Source: Caryophanales bacterium UBA2298 (GTDB lineage Bacteria; Bacillota_I; Bacilli_A; Izemoplasmatales; Hujiaoplasmataceae). Taken from it: a stretch of DNA of 16,857 nucleotides. Shown here piece by piece: positions 8,212-15,260 of this stretch. The translations under genes and the position numbers were made by a program. The stretch spans positions 1 through 16,857 of the forward strand of contig DDWA01000058.1 of the NCBI GenBank assembly GCA_002345425.1, written 5' to 3'. The notes beneath the pieces are model-generated. The model was not told the origin of the DNA, did no database searches, and saw only the letters and a list, made by a program, of their open reading frames with translations. How positions within the stretch are numbered: position 1 is the first letter of the stretch; each line of letters begins with the position of its first letter.

Positions 8212-9396
8212 CTATTTGATTATTTTTAATTCTTTTCCTACTTTTTCAAATACTTTTACAGCAAAATCTAAATCATCGATCGTATGCATCGCACTAATCA
8301 TACATCTTAATCTGCCTTTACCAACCGCAACAGTTGGAAAAACAATTCCCGAAACAAAAACACCATTTTTTAATAGCTCACGAGAAAACTCCATCGTCTT
8401 TGCTTCATTACCAATCATTACCGGTGTAATCGGTGTTTCACTATGACCGATATCAAAACCTAATCCTTTTAATTTATCTTTAAAATACCTTGAATTACTC
8501 CATAACTTATCAGTATACTCAGTACTTTCCATCAACATTTTTACCGACTCAATAGTAGCACCGATTGCAGCTGGTGGTAAAGCTGTCGAGAACAATAAAG
8601 GTCTAGCTCGATGTAATAGCCATTCTTTTACAATCTTTTTCGAAGCGACATAACCGCCGATTACACCTATTGCTTTTGATAAAGTACCGATAATAAAATC
8701 AACTTCACCATGCAATTTAAAGTGATCAACCGTTCCTCTTCCGCTCTCACCCAAAACACCGCTACCATGAGCGTCATCGACATAAGTAAGACAATCATAC
8801 TTCTTAGCTAATGCAACAATTTCCGGTAATTTAGCCAAATCCCCGTCCATTGAAAAAACACCGTCAGTAATGATTAAAACATTATTATAGCCTTCCCTTT
8901 TTTCCTTCAAGACTCTTTCCAAGTCTTCCATATCTGAATGTTTGTAAACCGCTTTTTCAGCTCTTGATAATCTGACGCCATCAATGATTGATGCATGATT
9001 CAACTCATCACTAACGATTAAATCACCCTTATTAACAATTGCTTGGATAGCTCCGATATTGCAATTCAAACCAGATTGAAAACAAGTAACTGCTTCTTCC
9101 CTTTTAAATTCAGCTAATAAAACTTCTAAGTCTTCCAATAAATCCATATTGCCGACAATGGTCCTAACACTACCAGTACCAGCACCATATTTTTTAACAG
9201 CTTTAATCGCCGCTTTTTTAACTCGTTTATGTCCCGCTAAGCCTAAATAGTTATTGCTGGATAAATTAACTACCTCATGATGATTCAGATCAATCACATT
9301 ACTGCAGGGACCATAATTTATCGGTAACTCCCGATAAACTCCATCCTTCTTCAACTGTTCAACTTGTTCATGTAAATACTTTAAACTATCTTTCAT
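8212..9396 (-). CDS. kbl: Glycine C-acetyltransferase (2-amino-3-ketobutyrate CoA ligase)
   Basis: 394 residues, the usual Kbl length. A PLP-dependent alpha-oxoamine synthase that splits 2-amino-3-oxobutyrate with CoA into glycine and acetyl-CoA. Motifs seen: [13 protein letters not shown] (44-56), [11 protein letters not shown] (70-80), [12 protein letters not shown] (129-140), [11 protein letters not shown] (206-216), and [13 protein letters not shown] (238-250) with Lys241 as the PLP lysine. The family also includes 8-amino-7-oxononanoate synthase. The call rests on the closer match to Kbl, the length, and the threonine dehydrogenase gene 17 bases upstream that makes its substrate. The start ATG follows GTGAGG at normal spacing. 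Confidence 0.94.
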   Translation of the reverse strand: MKDSLKYLHEQVEQLKKDGVYRELPINYGPCSNVIDLNHHEVVNLSSNNYLGLAGHKRVKKAAIKAVKKYGAGTGSVRTIVGNMDLLEDLEVLLAEFKREEAVTCFQSGLNCNIGAIQAIVNKGDLIVSDELNHASIIDGVRLSRAEKAVYKHSDMEDLERVLKEKREGYNNVLIITDGVFSMDGDLAKLPEIVALAKKYDCLTYVDDAHGSGVLGESGRGTVDHFKLHGEVDFIIGTLSKAIGVIGGYVASKKIVKEWLLHRARPLLFSTALPPAAIGATIESVKMLMESTEYTDKLWSNSRYFKDKLKGLGFDIGHSETPITPVMIGNEAKTMEFSRELLKNGVFVSGIVFPTVAVGKGRLRCMISAMHTIDDLDFAVKVFEKVGKELKIIK

Positions 9397-9413
9397 TTAT
9401 AAAACCTCACTTT

Positions 9414-10478
9414 CTAAGGAAATAATATTACTTTACCGCAGTTCTTATTATTCATGACTTCTGCGGCTTCATTAATCTTACTCAATGGAAATTGATGAGT
9501 AATAATCTTATCCAAATGCAACATATTATTATCGATTAATTCTTTTACCTTATACCATGTATCATATATTCTTCTTCCCACAACCCCATAGATATGAATA
9601 CCTTTAAAAACAATGTCATCAGAAACATTCAAACAAACATTTTCGCTAGGTAGTCCAAGCATTGCCATGCCACCACCGGCTTTAATATATTTAAAAGCTG
9701 TTTCAATCGCGGTCTTGTTTCCTGAAAATTCACAGACAACATCCGCTCCACTCATGTTAGTGTATTCCATAACTTTTTCTAAAGTATTTTCTGTTAAAGG
9801 ATTGATTACATAAGTCGCTCCCAATTCCTTAGCTAAATTTCTTCTATATTCATTAACTTCTATCGCTATAACAGTTTTAGCCTTACACGCAAGAGCGACA
9901 TCAACACCCATCAACCCAATTGGTCCAGCACCACAAATAACAACTGACTTATCTTTTACTTCAAAATGACAAACTGTATGAACCGCATTTCCTAAAGGCT
10001 CTTGAACTGATAAATGCAAAGGATTATTTTTCTTATCGCTCTTAAAGCAATTCTGTGCCGGAATCTTAATATACTCTGCAAAACATCCATCAACATCCAC
10101 ACCGATAATTTTAGTGTTTTTACAGATGTGTCCTTCACCTCTTAAACAAAACTCACACTCATTACAAATAATATGAGTTTCCGCACTAACGATATCTCCC
10201 ACTTTTACTCGCTTAACATCATCAGCGATTTTAAGAACTTCACCGGAAAATTCATGTCCGACAGTTAACGGTAATTTAAGCCTATTTTTAGCCCAATTAT
10301 CATAATTATAAATATGTGAATCCGTCCCACAGAAACTAACACTGTTAATTTTAATGAAAACCTCACCTGGTTTTAACTCAGTACTAATCTTCTTTCTTAC
10401 TATCGAAAACCCTTTTTCAGGTTTATCCTTAACAACCGCTTGCATTTCAATTTCTTTTAAATTTGTAAAATCCGTCAT
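9414..10478 (-). CDS. tdh: L-threonine 3-dehydrogenase (zinc-dependent)
   Basis: 354 residues of the zinc medium-chain dehydrogenase family. Oxidises L-threonine with NAD+ to 2-amino-3-oxobutyrate. Catalytic zinc ligands Cys50, His75 and Glu76 (in FCGTD and GHEF) and the structural zinc quartet Cys105, Cys108, Cys111, Cys119 are present. The Rossmann motif is GAGPIG (183-188), and GRRIYDTWYKV near 302-312 matches bacterial threonine dehydrogenases. The pair with kbl makes substrate assignment firm. The start ATG has AAGGAG 8 bases upstream; an alternative Met12 would remove an N-terminal extension absent from many relatives but lacks a good binding site. Downstream of an extended -10 promoter and a cre-like sequence, which suggests carbon-source control. 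Confidence 0.93.
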   Translation of the reverse strand: MTDFTNLKEIEMQAVVKDKPEKGFSIVRKKISTELKPGEVFIKINSVSFCGTDSHIYNYDNWAKNRLKLPLTVGHEFSGEVLKIADDVKRVKVGDIVSAETHIICNECEFCLRGEGHICKNTKIIGVDVDGCFAEYIKIPAQNCFKSDKKNNPLHLSVQEPLGNAVHTVCHFEVKDKSVVICGAGPIGLMGVDVALACKAKTVIAIEVNEYRRNLAKELGATYVINPLTENTLEKVMEYTNMSGADVVCEFSGNKTAIETAFKYIKAGGGMAMLGLPSENVCLNVSDDIVFKGIHIYGVVGRRIYDTWYKVKELIDNNMLHLDKIITHQFPLSKINEAAEVMNNKNCGKVILFP

Positions 10479-10495
10479 TTATTATTCTCCTTTTT

Positions 10496-10509
10496 TACAA
10501 ACGCTTACA
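10496..10509 (-). promoter_or_regulatory. Candidate CcpA (cre) site in the tdh leader
   Basis: TGTAAGCGTTTGTA on the minus strand matches the cre consensus TGWAANCGNTNWCA at 12 of 14 positions. It lies between the -10 and the AAGGAG site, downstream of the likely start of transcription, where CcpA would block elongation. A CcpA gene is not in the window, so this is inference from the motif. Confidence 0.45.
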
Positions 10510-10518
10510 TCATAAATT

Positions 10519-10527
10519 ATTATAACA
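10519..10527 (-). promoter_or_regulatory. Extended -10 promoter of tdh-kbl
   Basis: TGTTATAAT on the minus strand is a perfect TGnTATAAT. No good -35 is visible at 16-18 bp, consistent with an extended -10 promoter. It sits about 40 bases upstream of the tdh start codon. Confidence 0.6.
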
Positions 10528-10570
10528 TAAAACTTAACTCTTGGCGAAAATATTTTAAAGAATTTTCCAA

Positions 10571-10596
10571 TAAAAAAAGGCCTTAAAAGACCTTTT
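10571..10596 (-). terminator. Intrinsic terminator after the DUF975 gene
   Basis: AAAAGG/CCTTTT plus an inner CTT/AAG across one mismatch form the stem. On the minus strand it is followed by TTTTTTTATT. It ends the two-gene unit from 11822 to 10606. Confidence 0.75.
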
Positions 10597-10605
10597 AATC
10601 ATTGC

Positions 10606-11313
10606 TTAAAATAACGCTTCTTCTTCAACTACCTTTTCTTCTTCAACTTCAGGCACATAATCAATTGATCCATAATATATTTCATTAAAGAATAATGTTC
10701 TCGCTGTTTGATGACGAGGTACAACCCATAATAATAAAATACCTAATGTAAGTATTGATAGTAAATACCAACCAATGTAAGATAAATCCAATAAGAATAA
10801 ATCAGACTTATTACCAACCATCATATTCTTTGATTTTGTAATAGCGTCTATTCCAGATAAACCTCTGTCTTTAACAGCTAAATACATTGACATACTGTAA
10901 GCATAAGATTTTATAATCCCAGGAATCACTAACAATAATGACCACAAGAAAATAAATAAACCTTCCATAAATACCAAAACGATATTTCTGCCATACTCTT
11001 CAACAAACCCTGATTTTAATTTTTCAAAAATCTCAAATTTCGGACCATCAGCTACATCAATATAAAGGCTTGTTGTACTATAAGCAATCCCAGCACTAAC
11101 TAAAAAACTAATAGCGCTAAACAATGTTACTAAAGCCGGAATACCTTGATCAACGATTACACCATTTTGAATCTCCGGTCTAAAGGTGTCAGTCAACGAC
11201 GCGATAATTCCGGTAATAACTGCGACTATGATGGTATATAGGATTACTTCTCCATATCTACCAACTAGTCTACTTCTTGCTTCATCTCTGTAAAAACTTC
11301 TTTCTTGCTTCAT
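10606..11313 (-). CDS. DUF975-family integral membrane protein
   Basis: 235 residues with about five hydrophobic segments (near 24-40, 62-78, 112-132, 176-200 and around them). The stretch SKNMMVGNKSDLF followed by LDLSYIGWYLLSILTLGI is the hallmark I know of DUF975 proteins, whose function is unproven. The C-terminal tail is acidic (EVEEEKVVEEEALF). The ATG follows AAAGGAG. It lies 26 bases behind the GyrI-like gene and is probably cotranscribed with it. Confidence 0.82.
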   Translation of the reverse strand: MKQERSFYRDEARSRLVGRYGEVILYTIIVAVITGIIASLTDTFRPEIQNGVIVDQGIPALVTLFSAISFLVSAGIAYSTTSLYIDVADGPKFEIFEKLKSGFVEEYGRNIVLVFMEGLFIFLWSLLLVIPGIIKSYAYSMSMYLAVKDRGLSGIDAITKSKNMMVGNKSDLFLLDLSYIGWYLLSILTLGILLLWVVPRHQTARTLFFNEIYYGSIDYVPEVEEEKVVEEEALF

Positions 11314-11339
11314 TCTTTTCTCCTTTATTAAAGTAAATT

Positions 11340-11822
11340 TTATTTATCTTCAAGTTTGAATGTCAGCAATAACTTCGCTCCTGGAAATTTGTAATCTTCA
11401 GTAACCAAATACTCCTTAACATCGAAACCTAAATGAACATTAAGTCCTTCATCTTCAACGTACTTATAAACTCTTTCAACTTCGTTCATTAAATCATCAT
11501 GTTTAATCGTGAAACTAATATATCTGCCTTTAGGGAGTTTCTTGGTTACTAAATCATCATCTTCACAATCAAATAACTCATTAATCTCCACCAAAGCAAA
11601 ATAATCTAAAGTCTTAGATTCCATGAAATCAAAACGATACATCTCCAAACCAATAAATCTGTTAGGAACAATCTTATTAGGAATATCATCTAAATAAACC
11701 TCACGAAAATCGTCCCAAAGTCCAGGGATCTTATCATAATCATTAGTGTTCACTTTCAAACCACCAATTAATTCAATCCCCGCAAAATATCTTGTATTGA
11801 AATCCTTAACAACATATTCCAT
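11340..11822 (-). CDS. GyrI-like / effector-binding domain protein
   Basis: 160 residues. A stand-alone domain of the AraC effector-binding (GyrI-like, Cass2) type, which binds small hydrophobic or cationic ligands. Signs are the N-terminal FAGIELIGG strand, LWDDFREVYLDDIPNKIVP (35-53), IGLEMYRFD, the LPKGRYISFTIKHDDL strand-turn (97-111) and the C-terminal DVKEYLV. It has no DNA-binding domain, so it may act as a ligand sensor or sequestering protein. The ATG at 11822 has AGGGGTGAT upstream; an in-frame ATG at 11876 overlaps the promoter and was rejected. It leads the unit containing the DUF975 membrane protein. Confidence 0.75.
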   Translation of the reverse strand: MEYVVKDFNTRYFAGIELIGGLKVNTNDYDKIPGLWDDFREVYLDDIPNKIVPNRFIGLEMYRFDFMESKTLDYFALVEINELFDCEDDDLVTKKLPKGRYISFTIKHDDLMNEVERVYKYVEDEGLNVHLGFDVKEYLVTEDYKFPGAKLLLTFKLEDK

Positions 11823-11847
11823 ATGAGAATCACCCCTATCATTTAAC

Positions 11848-11876
11848 ATTTTATTATATAAACGGATAAAAATCAA
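11848..11876 (-). promoter_or_regulatory. Probable promoter of the GyrI-like/DUF975 unit
   Basis: On the minus strand, TTGATT (11871-11876), exactly 17 bp, then TAAAAT (11848-11853). The -35 lies only about 14 bases from the terminal hairpin of the tnpB-derived element, so that element sits directly upstream. Confidence 0.6.
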
Positions 11877-11884
11877 GATTTACT

Positions 11885-11995
11885 AGAACAAAAGTAATCT
11901 AAGATTACTCTTTTAAAACGATAACTAACCTAATAGGTAAGTTCGCTTAGGCGTGTTACAACCTTTAAACCCCGTCCCTAAGGCATTGGGCTTAC
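11885..11995 (-). ncRNA. Probable omega-RNA (HEARO-like) end of the tnpB element
   Basis: In IS200/IS605 elements the guide RNA of TnpB comes from the end of tnpB and the right end. Here the minus strand carries CTTAGG ... CCTAAG enclosing a G-rich GGGACGGGG loop region, then ACCTATTAGGT at the stop codon, then the terminal hairpin at 11890-11912. The layout fits such an RNA, but the match is by pattern only and the TnpB partner is broken here. Confidence 0.4.
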
Positions 11996-12275
11996 TTTTT
12001 CTTATTATATTTAATGAGGCATTCAAATCAGCATTGATGAGGATACCTTTTTCACTTTTATATAATCCTCTTTTTATTCTTTTACCTAAAAAAGCTTGTT
12101 TCTTAAAATCATCATTATCCAGATAAGATAGATACTTTCCGGTTTCGAAGTAATGTTGTCAAACATTATATAGGGCTTGGTTATATAAGTCCTTAGCTTC
12201 ATGCATTAAATATAATAAGAACTTCTTTTCATTTTCATTTAAATACAACTTAGTTTTAATGGCTTTATACGTCAT
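11925..12275 (-). pseudogene. tnpB: TnpB remnant: middle deleted, one nonsense codon
   Basis: One frame runs from an ATG with a strong AAAGGAGGAAAACAT leader to a TAG, 116 codons, interrupted by one TGA at 12159-12161. Codons 1-38 (from MTYKAIKTKLYLNENEKKFL to LYNQALYNV) and QHYFETGKYLSYL after the TGA match the TnpB N terminus; TGA stands where Arg (CGA) is usual in NVRQHYF. From about codon 60 the frame jumps to the TnpB C terminus: GKRIKRGLYKSEKGILINADLNASLNIIRK and a short tail. The region between (most of the RuvC-like nuclease and the zinc finger, about 250-300 residues in full-length proteins) is missing, yet the join is in frame. The INADLN motif keeps the last catalytic Asp. It cannot make an active nuclease. 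Confidence 0.88.
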
Positions 12276-12312
12276 ATGTTTTCCTCCTTTCACACTTGAT
12301 TTGTATACTAAT

Positions 12313-12321
12313 ATTATACCA
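12313..12321 (-). promoter_or_regulatory. Extended -10 promoter of the tnpB remnant
   Basis: TGGTATAAT on the minus strand matches TGnTATAAT, about 40 bases before the remnant's ATG. No convincing -35. It could still drive the omega-RNA region now that the middle of the gene is lost. Confidence 0.5.
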
Positions 12322-12379
12322 TATTTTAGTGCAAAAGCAGGCCGCTATTTGTTAATTATCAAATACAATTTTCTATTAA

Positions 12380-12412
12380 ATAAAAAAAGTGATTTATTTT
12401 CCAAATCACTTA
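12380..12412 (-). terminator. Intrinsic terminator of the SipW operon
   Basis: AAGTGATTT pairs perfectly with AAATCACTT (arms 12403-12411 and 12387-12395) and is followed on the minus strand by TTTTTTATT. It closes the three-gene signal peptidase unit. Confidence 0.92.
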
Positions 12413-12425
12413 AATAAACATTGAT

Positions 12426-12992
12426 TCATTTTAATTTTTTTTTACTTGCTTTTACATAATGGACTATATAAACAATAATTCCAATATTCAATCCTAACAA
12501 TAGTAACATGATTGGATCGCTTAAAAGATTAATTACATATCCCGCCTTAGGAATTCTAAAAGCGACTTTACCAATCAAATCATCCTCAGTAATATCAACT
12601 GGATTATCAAATTCATCTTTCCACTCATCTAACGCTTCAGTTCCTTCGGCATGAGTCTTAAATATGATTTTTCCATTTACTTCTTCTTTAGAACCCAAAT
12701 AATGAGTTACATAAGAAGTGTCACCCAAGTCGCTTAAATACGCTTCAAAAGTGATAATATCGCCAACTTCTAAATTATCCGGATTAATCTTTCTAACCAT
12801 CACAGCATCATTAACATTAATTGTTGGTTGCATGCTAGGAGAAATAATAACAAAAGTCTTAAACCCGTACACTTCTACAGTCTTTTCTGGAGCGACAACA
12901 TTAAATACTAAATAACTGACAAGAAAAATTGCCAGTACATAAAAAAGAATATTCTTAATCAAACTCAACCGTGATTTCTTCATCATTTGCAT
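12426..12992 (-). CDS. sipW: SipW-like (ER-type) signal peptidase I, second copy
   Basis: 188 residues. A membrane signal peptidase of the SipW/SEC11 type, which uses a Ser-His rather than Ser-Lys dyad. Membrane segment at about 12-34, then IISPSMQP with catalytic Ser53, VGDIITF (76-82), VTHYL with His97, DLIGKVAFRIPKAG (138-151), and a C-terminal membrane segment (about 160-180) ending in basic residues. Ser53 and His97 fall at exactly the same positions as in the copy at 13603-14157. The start overlaps the end of the preceding gene by 38 bases; AAGGA lies 5 bases before the first of three closely spaced ATGs, so the exact start among Met1, Met3 and Met4 is uncertain. Likely processes the A-Y-W signal peptides encoded nearby. 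Confidence 0.9.
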   Translation of the reverse strand: MQMMKKSRLSLIKNILFYVLAIFLVSYLVFNVVAPEKTVEVYGFKTFVIISPSMQPTINVNDAVMVRKINPDNLEVGDIITFEAYLSDLGDTSYVTHYLGSKEEVNGKIIFKTHAEGTEALDEWKDEFDNPVDITEDDLIGKVAFRIPKAGYVINLLSDPIMLLLLGLNIGIIVYIVHYVKASKKKLK

Positions 12993-13569
12993 AATTTTCC
13001 TTATACTTCTTAATATAAAATCTTATATTTTTAACAAAGCCATAATAACCAACTAAAATTGAACCTCCAATTGCTAAACTCATTAAAATAAATCCTAAAG
13101 GCAAAGAAACAAAGTAGTAAAATATACCGATAATGTTAGCTTGACGAACAAATTTACCAGCAACCTCTTCAAAATCAACTCTATCTACAGTTAAACCATC
13201 AAAAGTACTGACTACTTGATTATTGGTAATATCAACAGCGAATATCTCTTCTATCCAAACCGTTCCTGTCTCATCAACTACGGCAACCATATCTCCATCT
13301 TTTAGTTCATTTATTTGCACTTCATCTATCCAGACAACTCGTTTCATTACTCTTCCATCAATAATTTCACTCTTATAAGGAATTGCAAAATCTTGATAAC
13401 CATTAAAGACTCTTAGACTAACTTTAGGAAAAAGCAAAGGAAGAGATAAAAATAACAATACAAAGATTGCCAACACTACTGTGCTCGCAAAATAAAAGAA
13501 ACTTTTATTCCTTTTAAAATTTTTTAATAAATTTGTATTGAATTCATCCTTATAATTTTCTATTTGCAT
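12955..13569 (-). CDS. Histidine-less SipW paralog, probably catalytically inactive
   Basis: 204 residues. Arranged like its two SipW-like neighbours: N-terminal membrane segment (about 27-48), FPKVSLRVFNGYQDFAI matching FPKQTANIFGFKPYVVI of the upstream copy, ELKDGDMVAVV matching LLEGDIITF, EVAGKFVRQANIIG matching the later conserved box, and a C-terminal double-hydrophobic stretch (about 147-178). The protein contains no histidine; the position of the catalytic His is Glu108 by alignment. Ser67 could align with the catalytic Ser, but the following Met is replaced by Glu. It therefore cannot use the SipW dyad. It may be a partner, substrate adaptor or regulator of the two active copies. The homology is by eye over short stretches. 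Its 3' end overlaps the next gene. Confidence 0.72.
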   Translation of the reverse strand: MQIENYKDEFNTNLLKNFKRNKSFFYFASTVVLAIFVLLFLSLPLLFPKVSLRVFNGYQDFAIPYKSEIIDGRVMKRVVWIDEVQINELKDGDMVAVVDETGTVWIEEIFAVDITNNQVVSTFDGLTVDRVDFEEVAGKFVRQANIIGIFYYFVSLPLGFILMSLAIGGSILVGYYGFVKNIRFYIKKYKENYANDEEITVEFD

Positions 13570-13602
13570 ATACTCACCTTAAAATATTTAATTCTCTTCT
13601 TA

Positions 13603-14157
13603 TTATTTATTATCAGCTTTTAATTTATTTATTTTATCTTTCTTTAACAGAATAACGACAGCGAATATAACTCCAACGTTCACAACAACTGCAGCTACTC
13701 CAAATGGTGACTGAATAAAATTAACGATATTCCCTAGAAAAGGAATTCTAAATAAATAACTACCCAAAATATCGTCATCGTTAAGTATCCAATTATCAAC
13801 TGGTAATTCATGTCCATTAGTCCGGTAATATCTTATGCCATCAACTTCAGTAATAGAGTTGATATAGTGAGTCACAATATCGATTTCTCCATCTAAATAT
13901 AGATCTCCATAAAAGGTAATTATATCCCCTTCAAGAAGTTCTTCATAATTAGGACTTTTAACAAATATTAAATCATCTTCCATTAATTCCGGTTCCATAC
14001 TATTGGTAATAACCACATAGGGTTTAAAACCAAAAATATTAGCCGTTTGTTTAGGAAAAATTACCGCAACAATAATATATATACTTAAGATAAAAACCAT
14101 CACATAAAACAGCAGTGATAAAACTTTTTTAAATATACTTTTTCTTGTTTTTTCCAC
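13603..14157 (-). CDS. sipW: SipW-like (ER-type) signal peptidase I, first copy
   Basis: 184 residues. Same architecture as the copy at 12426-12992: membrane segment about 11-33, VITNSMEPEL with Ser53, LEGDIITF (75-82), IVTHYI with His97, DDILGSYLFRIPFLGN (128-143) and a C-terminal membrane segment (about 151-171) with a basic tail. The Ser-His pair marks the SipW class, which in Bacillus processes TasA and TapA. The start is GTG behind GGGGTG; the ATG 23 bases upstream is in another frame. First gene of a three-gene operon with its own promoter, behind the terminator of the fibre genes, so it is not expected to depend on the riboswitch. Confidence 0.92.
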   Translation of the reverse strand: MEKTRKSIFKKVLSLLFYVMVFILSIYIIVAVIFPKQTANIFGFKPYVVITNSMEPELMEDDLIFVKSPNYEELLEGDIITFYGDLYLDGEIDIVTHYINSITEVDGIRYYRTNGHELPVDNWILNDDDILGSYLFRIPFLGNIVNFIQSPFGVAAVVVNVGVIFAVVILLKKDKINKLKADNK

Positions 14158-14197
14158 TTGACCAACACCCCGTATTTCATTTATTAAAACTAAAGAA

Positions 14198-14226
14198 ATT
14201 ATATCATAATCTATGTATTAAAACAA
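14198..14226 (-). promoter_or_regulatory. Promoter of the SipW operon
   Basis: On the minus strand, TTGTTT (14221-14226), exactly 17 bp, TATAAT (14198-14203) with an extended TGA just before it. About 40 bases upstream of the GTG start. Confidence 0.72.
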
Positions 14227-14261
14227 TAAAGCTAATAATAAGACTAAAATGACTATTTCTT

Positions 14262-14290
14262 TTAAAAAAAGGAAGAATTTCTTCTTCCCT
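14262..14290 (-). terminator. Strong intrinsic terminator after the fibre genes
   Basis: GGAAGAA/TTCTTCC stem with a GAAA loop on the minus strand, followed by seven T residues. It separates the riboswitch-controlled fibre genes from the SipW operon. Confidence 0.95.
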
Positions 14291-14296
14291 ATTTTT

Positions 14297-15208
14297 TTAT
14301 TGTGTAATAACCAATTCATCAATAACTAATCTTGAGTAATCAATGGTACCGCCAGTTTTAATAGTTGCTCCATTATAATAAATTCTAATATAGATTGATT
14401 GATTCAAAAACTGACTTGGAATGTCAAAACTATAGAAATTAAATGCAGCTGATTGATTAGTGGTAAACCCTGGTGTACCAGAACCGATTACCGTCCAGTT
14501 TGTACCATCAGCACTGACTGAGACTGCAAAAGTTCTTGTCGTAGCTAAAGTATAATCATCTAATCTGCCAAACGTATTTAAATCAGAACTAGAATGTAAG
14601 CCTCGATAAGCATAAAATGATACATTTGTCACATTAGAAAGCGGATTAGTTAAAGTCAGTTCTACTTCATAATTCAATCTTATACTATTAACGTTATTTG
14701 TTAAAGTATTAAGAACATCATAAGCATTAAAATAACTGAACTCCGGATATGGTGGTGGATCAATAGGGGCCGGAGGTAATATTGGATGTATTGGAATATT
14801 AACTCCATCCAAAGTTCTATCTATCAATTGCACAAATCCTATTCTTGGAGCTTTACCATTCGTAGGTATCTCACCAATACCCAAAATCTCCCACTCATGA
14901 CCTTCAAGCATTATAGCAGACATAGTAATAGATGTTCCATCTACTACTAATGTTTCATCATAAATACCCTCGATATAAGGATCATTTGCAGCTATTAAAG
15001 CATCGAAGCAATCTTGCAAATCTTGAGTAGAAATCTGTGCTTCAGTTAAATATGCCCAATCTCCGATAGAAATGGTCCCTTGAGATTGGTCAGAATTACC
15101 ACTCGTAGAACTTGCCCAATAAGCAAAGGTTTGTGAAACAGAAAGCATAGTCAAAAACACAAGAAACAATAATACGCTTACTTGTAAAATGTGTTGTTTT
15201 ACTTTCAT
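14297..15208 (-). CDS. Secreted protein with SipW-type signal peptide and C-terminal beta-sandwich
   Basis: 303 residues. A hydrophobic signal segment (about 7-28) ends in QTFA-YWASSTSG with likely cleavage after Ala29; the GTISIG that follows matches its neighbour's GTINIG. A middle domain (45-137) is followed by a proline-rich linker (138-155, PILPPAPIDPPPYPEF). The C-terminal domain (about 156-303) has the alternating pattern of a carbohydrate-binding-like beta-sandwich (SADGTNWTVIG, SFDIPSQFLNQSIYIRIYY, LVIDELVIT). Role is inferred: an accessory or tip protein of the fibre, perhaps binding a surface or polymer. The ATG at 15208 is preferred over the GTG at 15220 because the AAGGTGGTG binding site would touch the GTG. 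Confidence 0.8.
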   Translation of the reverse strand: MKVKQHILQVSVLLFLVFLTMLSVSQTFAYWASSTSGNSDQSQGTISIGDWAYLTEAQISTQDLQDCFDALIAANDPYIEGIYDETLVVDGTSITMSAIMLEGHEWEILGIGEIPTNGKAPRIGFVQLIDRTLDGVNIPIHPILPPAPIDPPPYPEFSYFNAYDVLNTLTNNVNSIRLNYEVELTLTNPLSNVTNVSFYAYRGLHSSSDLNTFGRLDDYTLATTRTFAVSVSADGTNWTVIGSGTPGFTTNQSAAFNFYSFDIPSQFLNQSIYIRIYYNGATIKTGGTIDYSRLVIDELVITQ

Positions 15209-15260
15209 ACCTCTCACCACCTTGCTTAAAAATTATATGTTTATAAAAAGTCTGTAAAAA

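Larger units (their letters stand above)
11885..12362 (-). mobile_element. Decayed, internally deleted IS200/IS605-type element
   Basis: A tnpB start with promoter and ribosome binding site, a tnpB end, and a stem-loop at 11890-11912 (AAGAGTAATC/GATTACTTTT on the minus strand, loop TTA) just after the stop look like the two ends of a tnpB-only element. No Y1 transposase gene is present. A TTGAT at 12358-12362 upstream of the start could be the flanking target-type pentamer used by some family members. The outer borders are approximate because no second copy is in the window. Confidence 0.5.

Noticed and set aside
8129..8446. Open frame on the plus strand opposite the end of kbl.
   Set aside because: Runs through the kbl terminator and is antisense to conserved Kbl sequence.
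12159..12161. TGA inside the tnpB remnant read as Trp, hinting at the Mycoplasma genetic code.
   Set aside because: TGA ends other genes here, including speA in an ATGA overlap, and the position is normally Arg (CGA). A C-to-T nonsense change in a deleted gene explains it.
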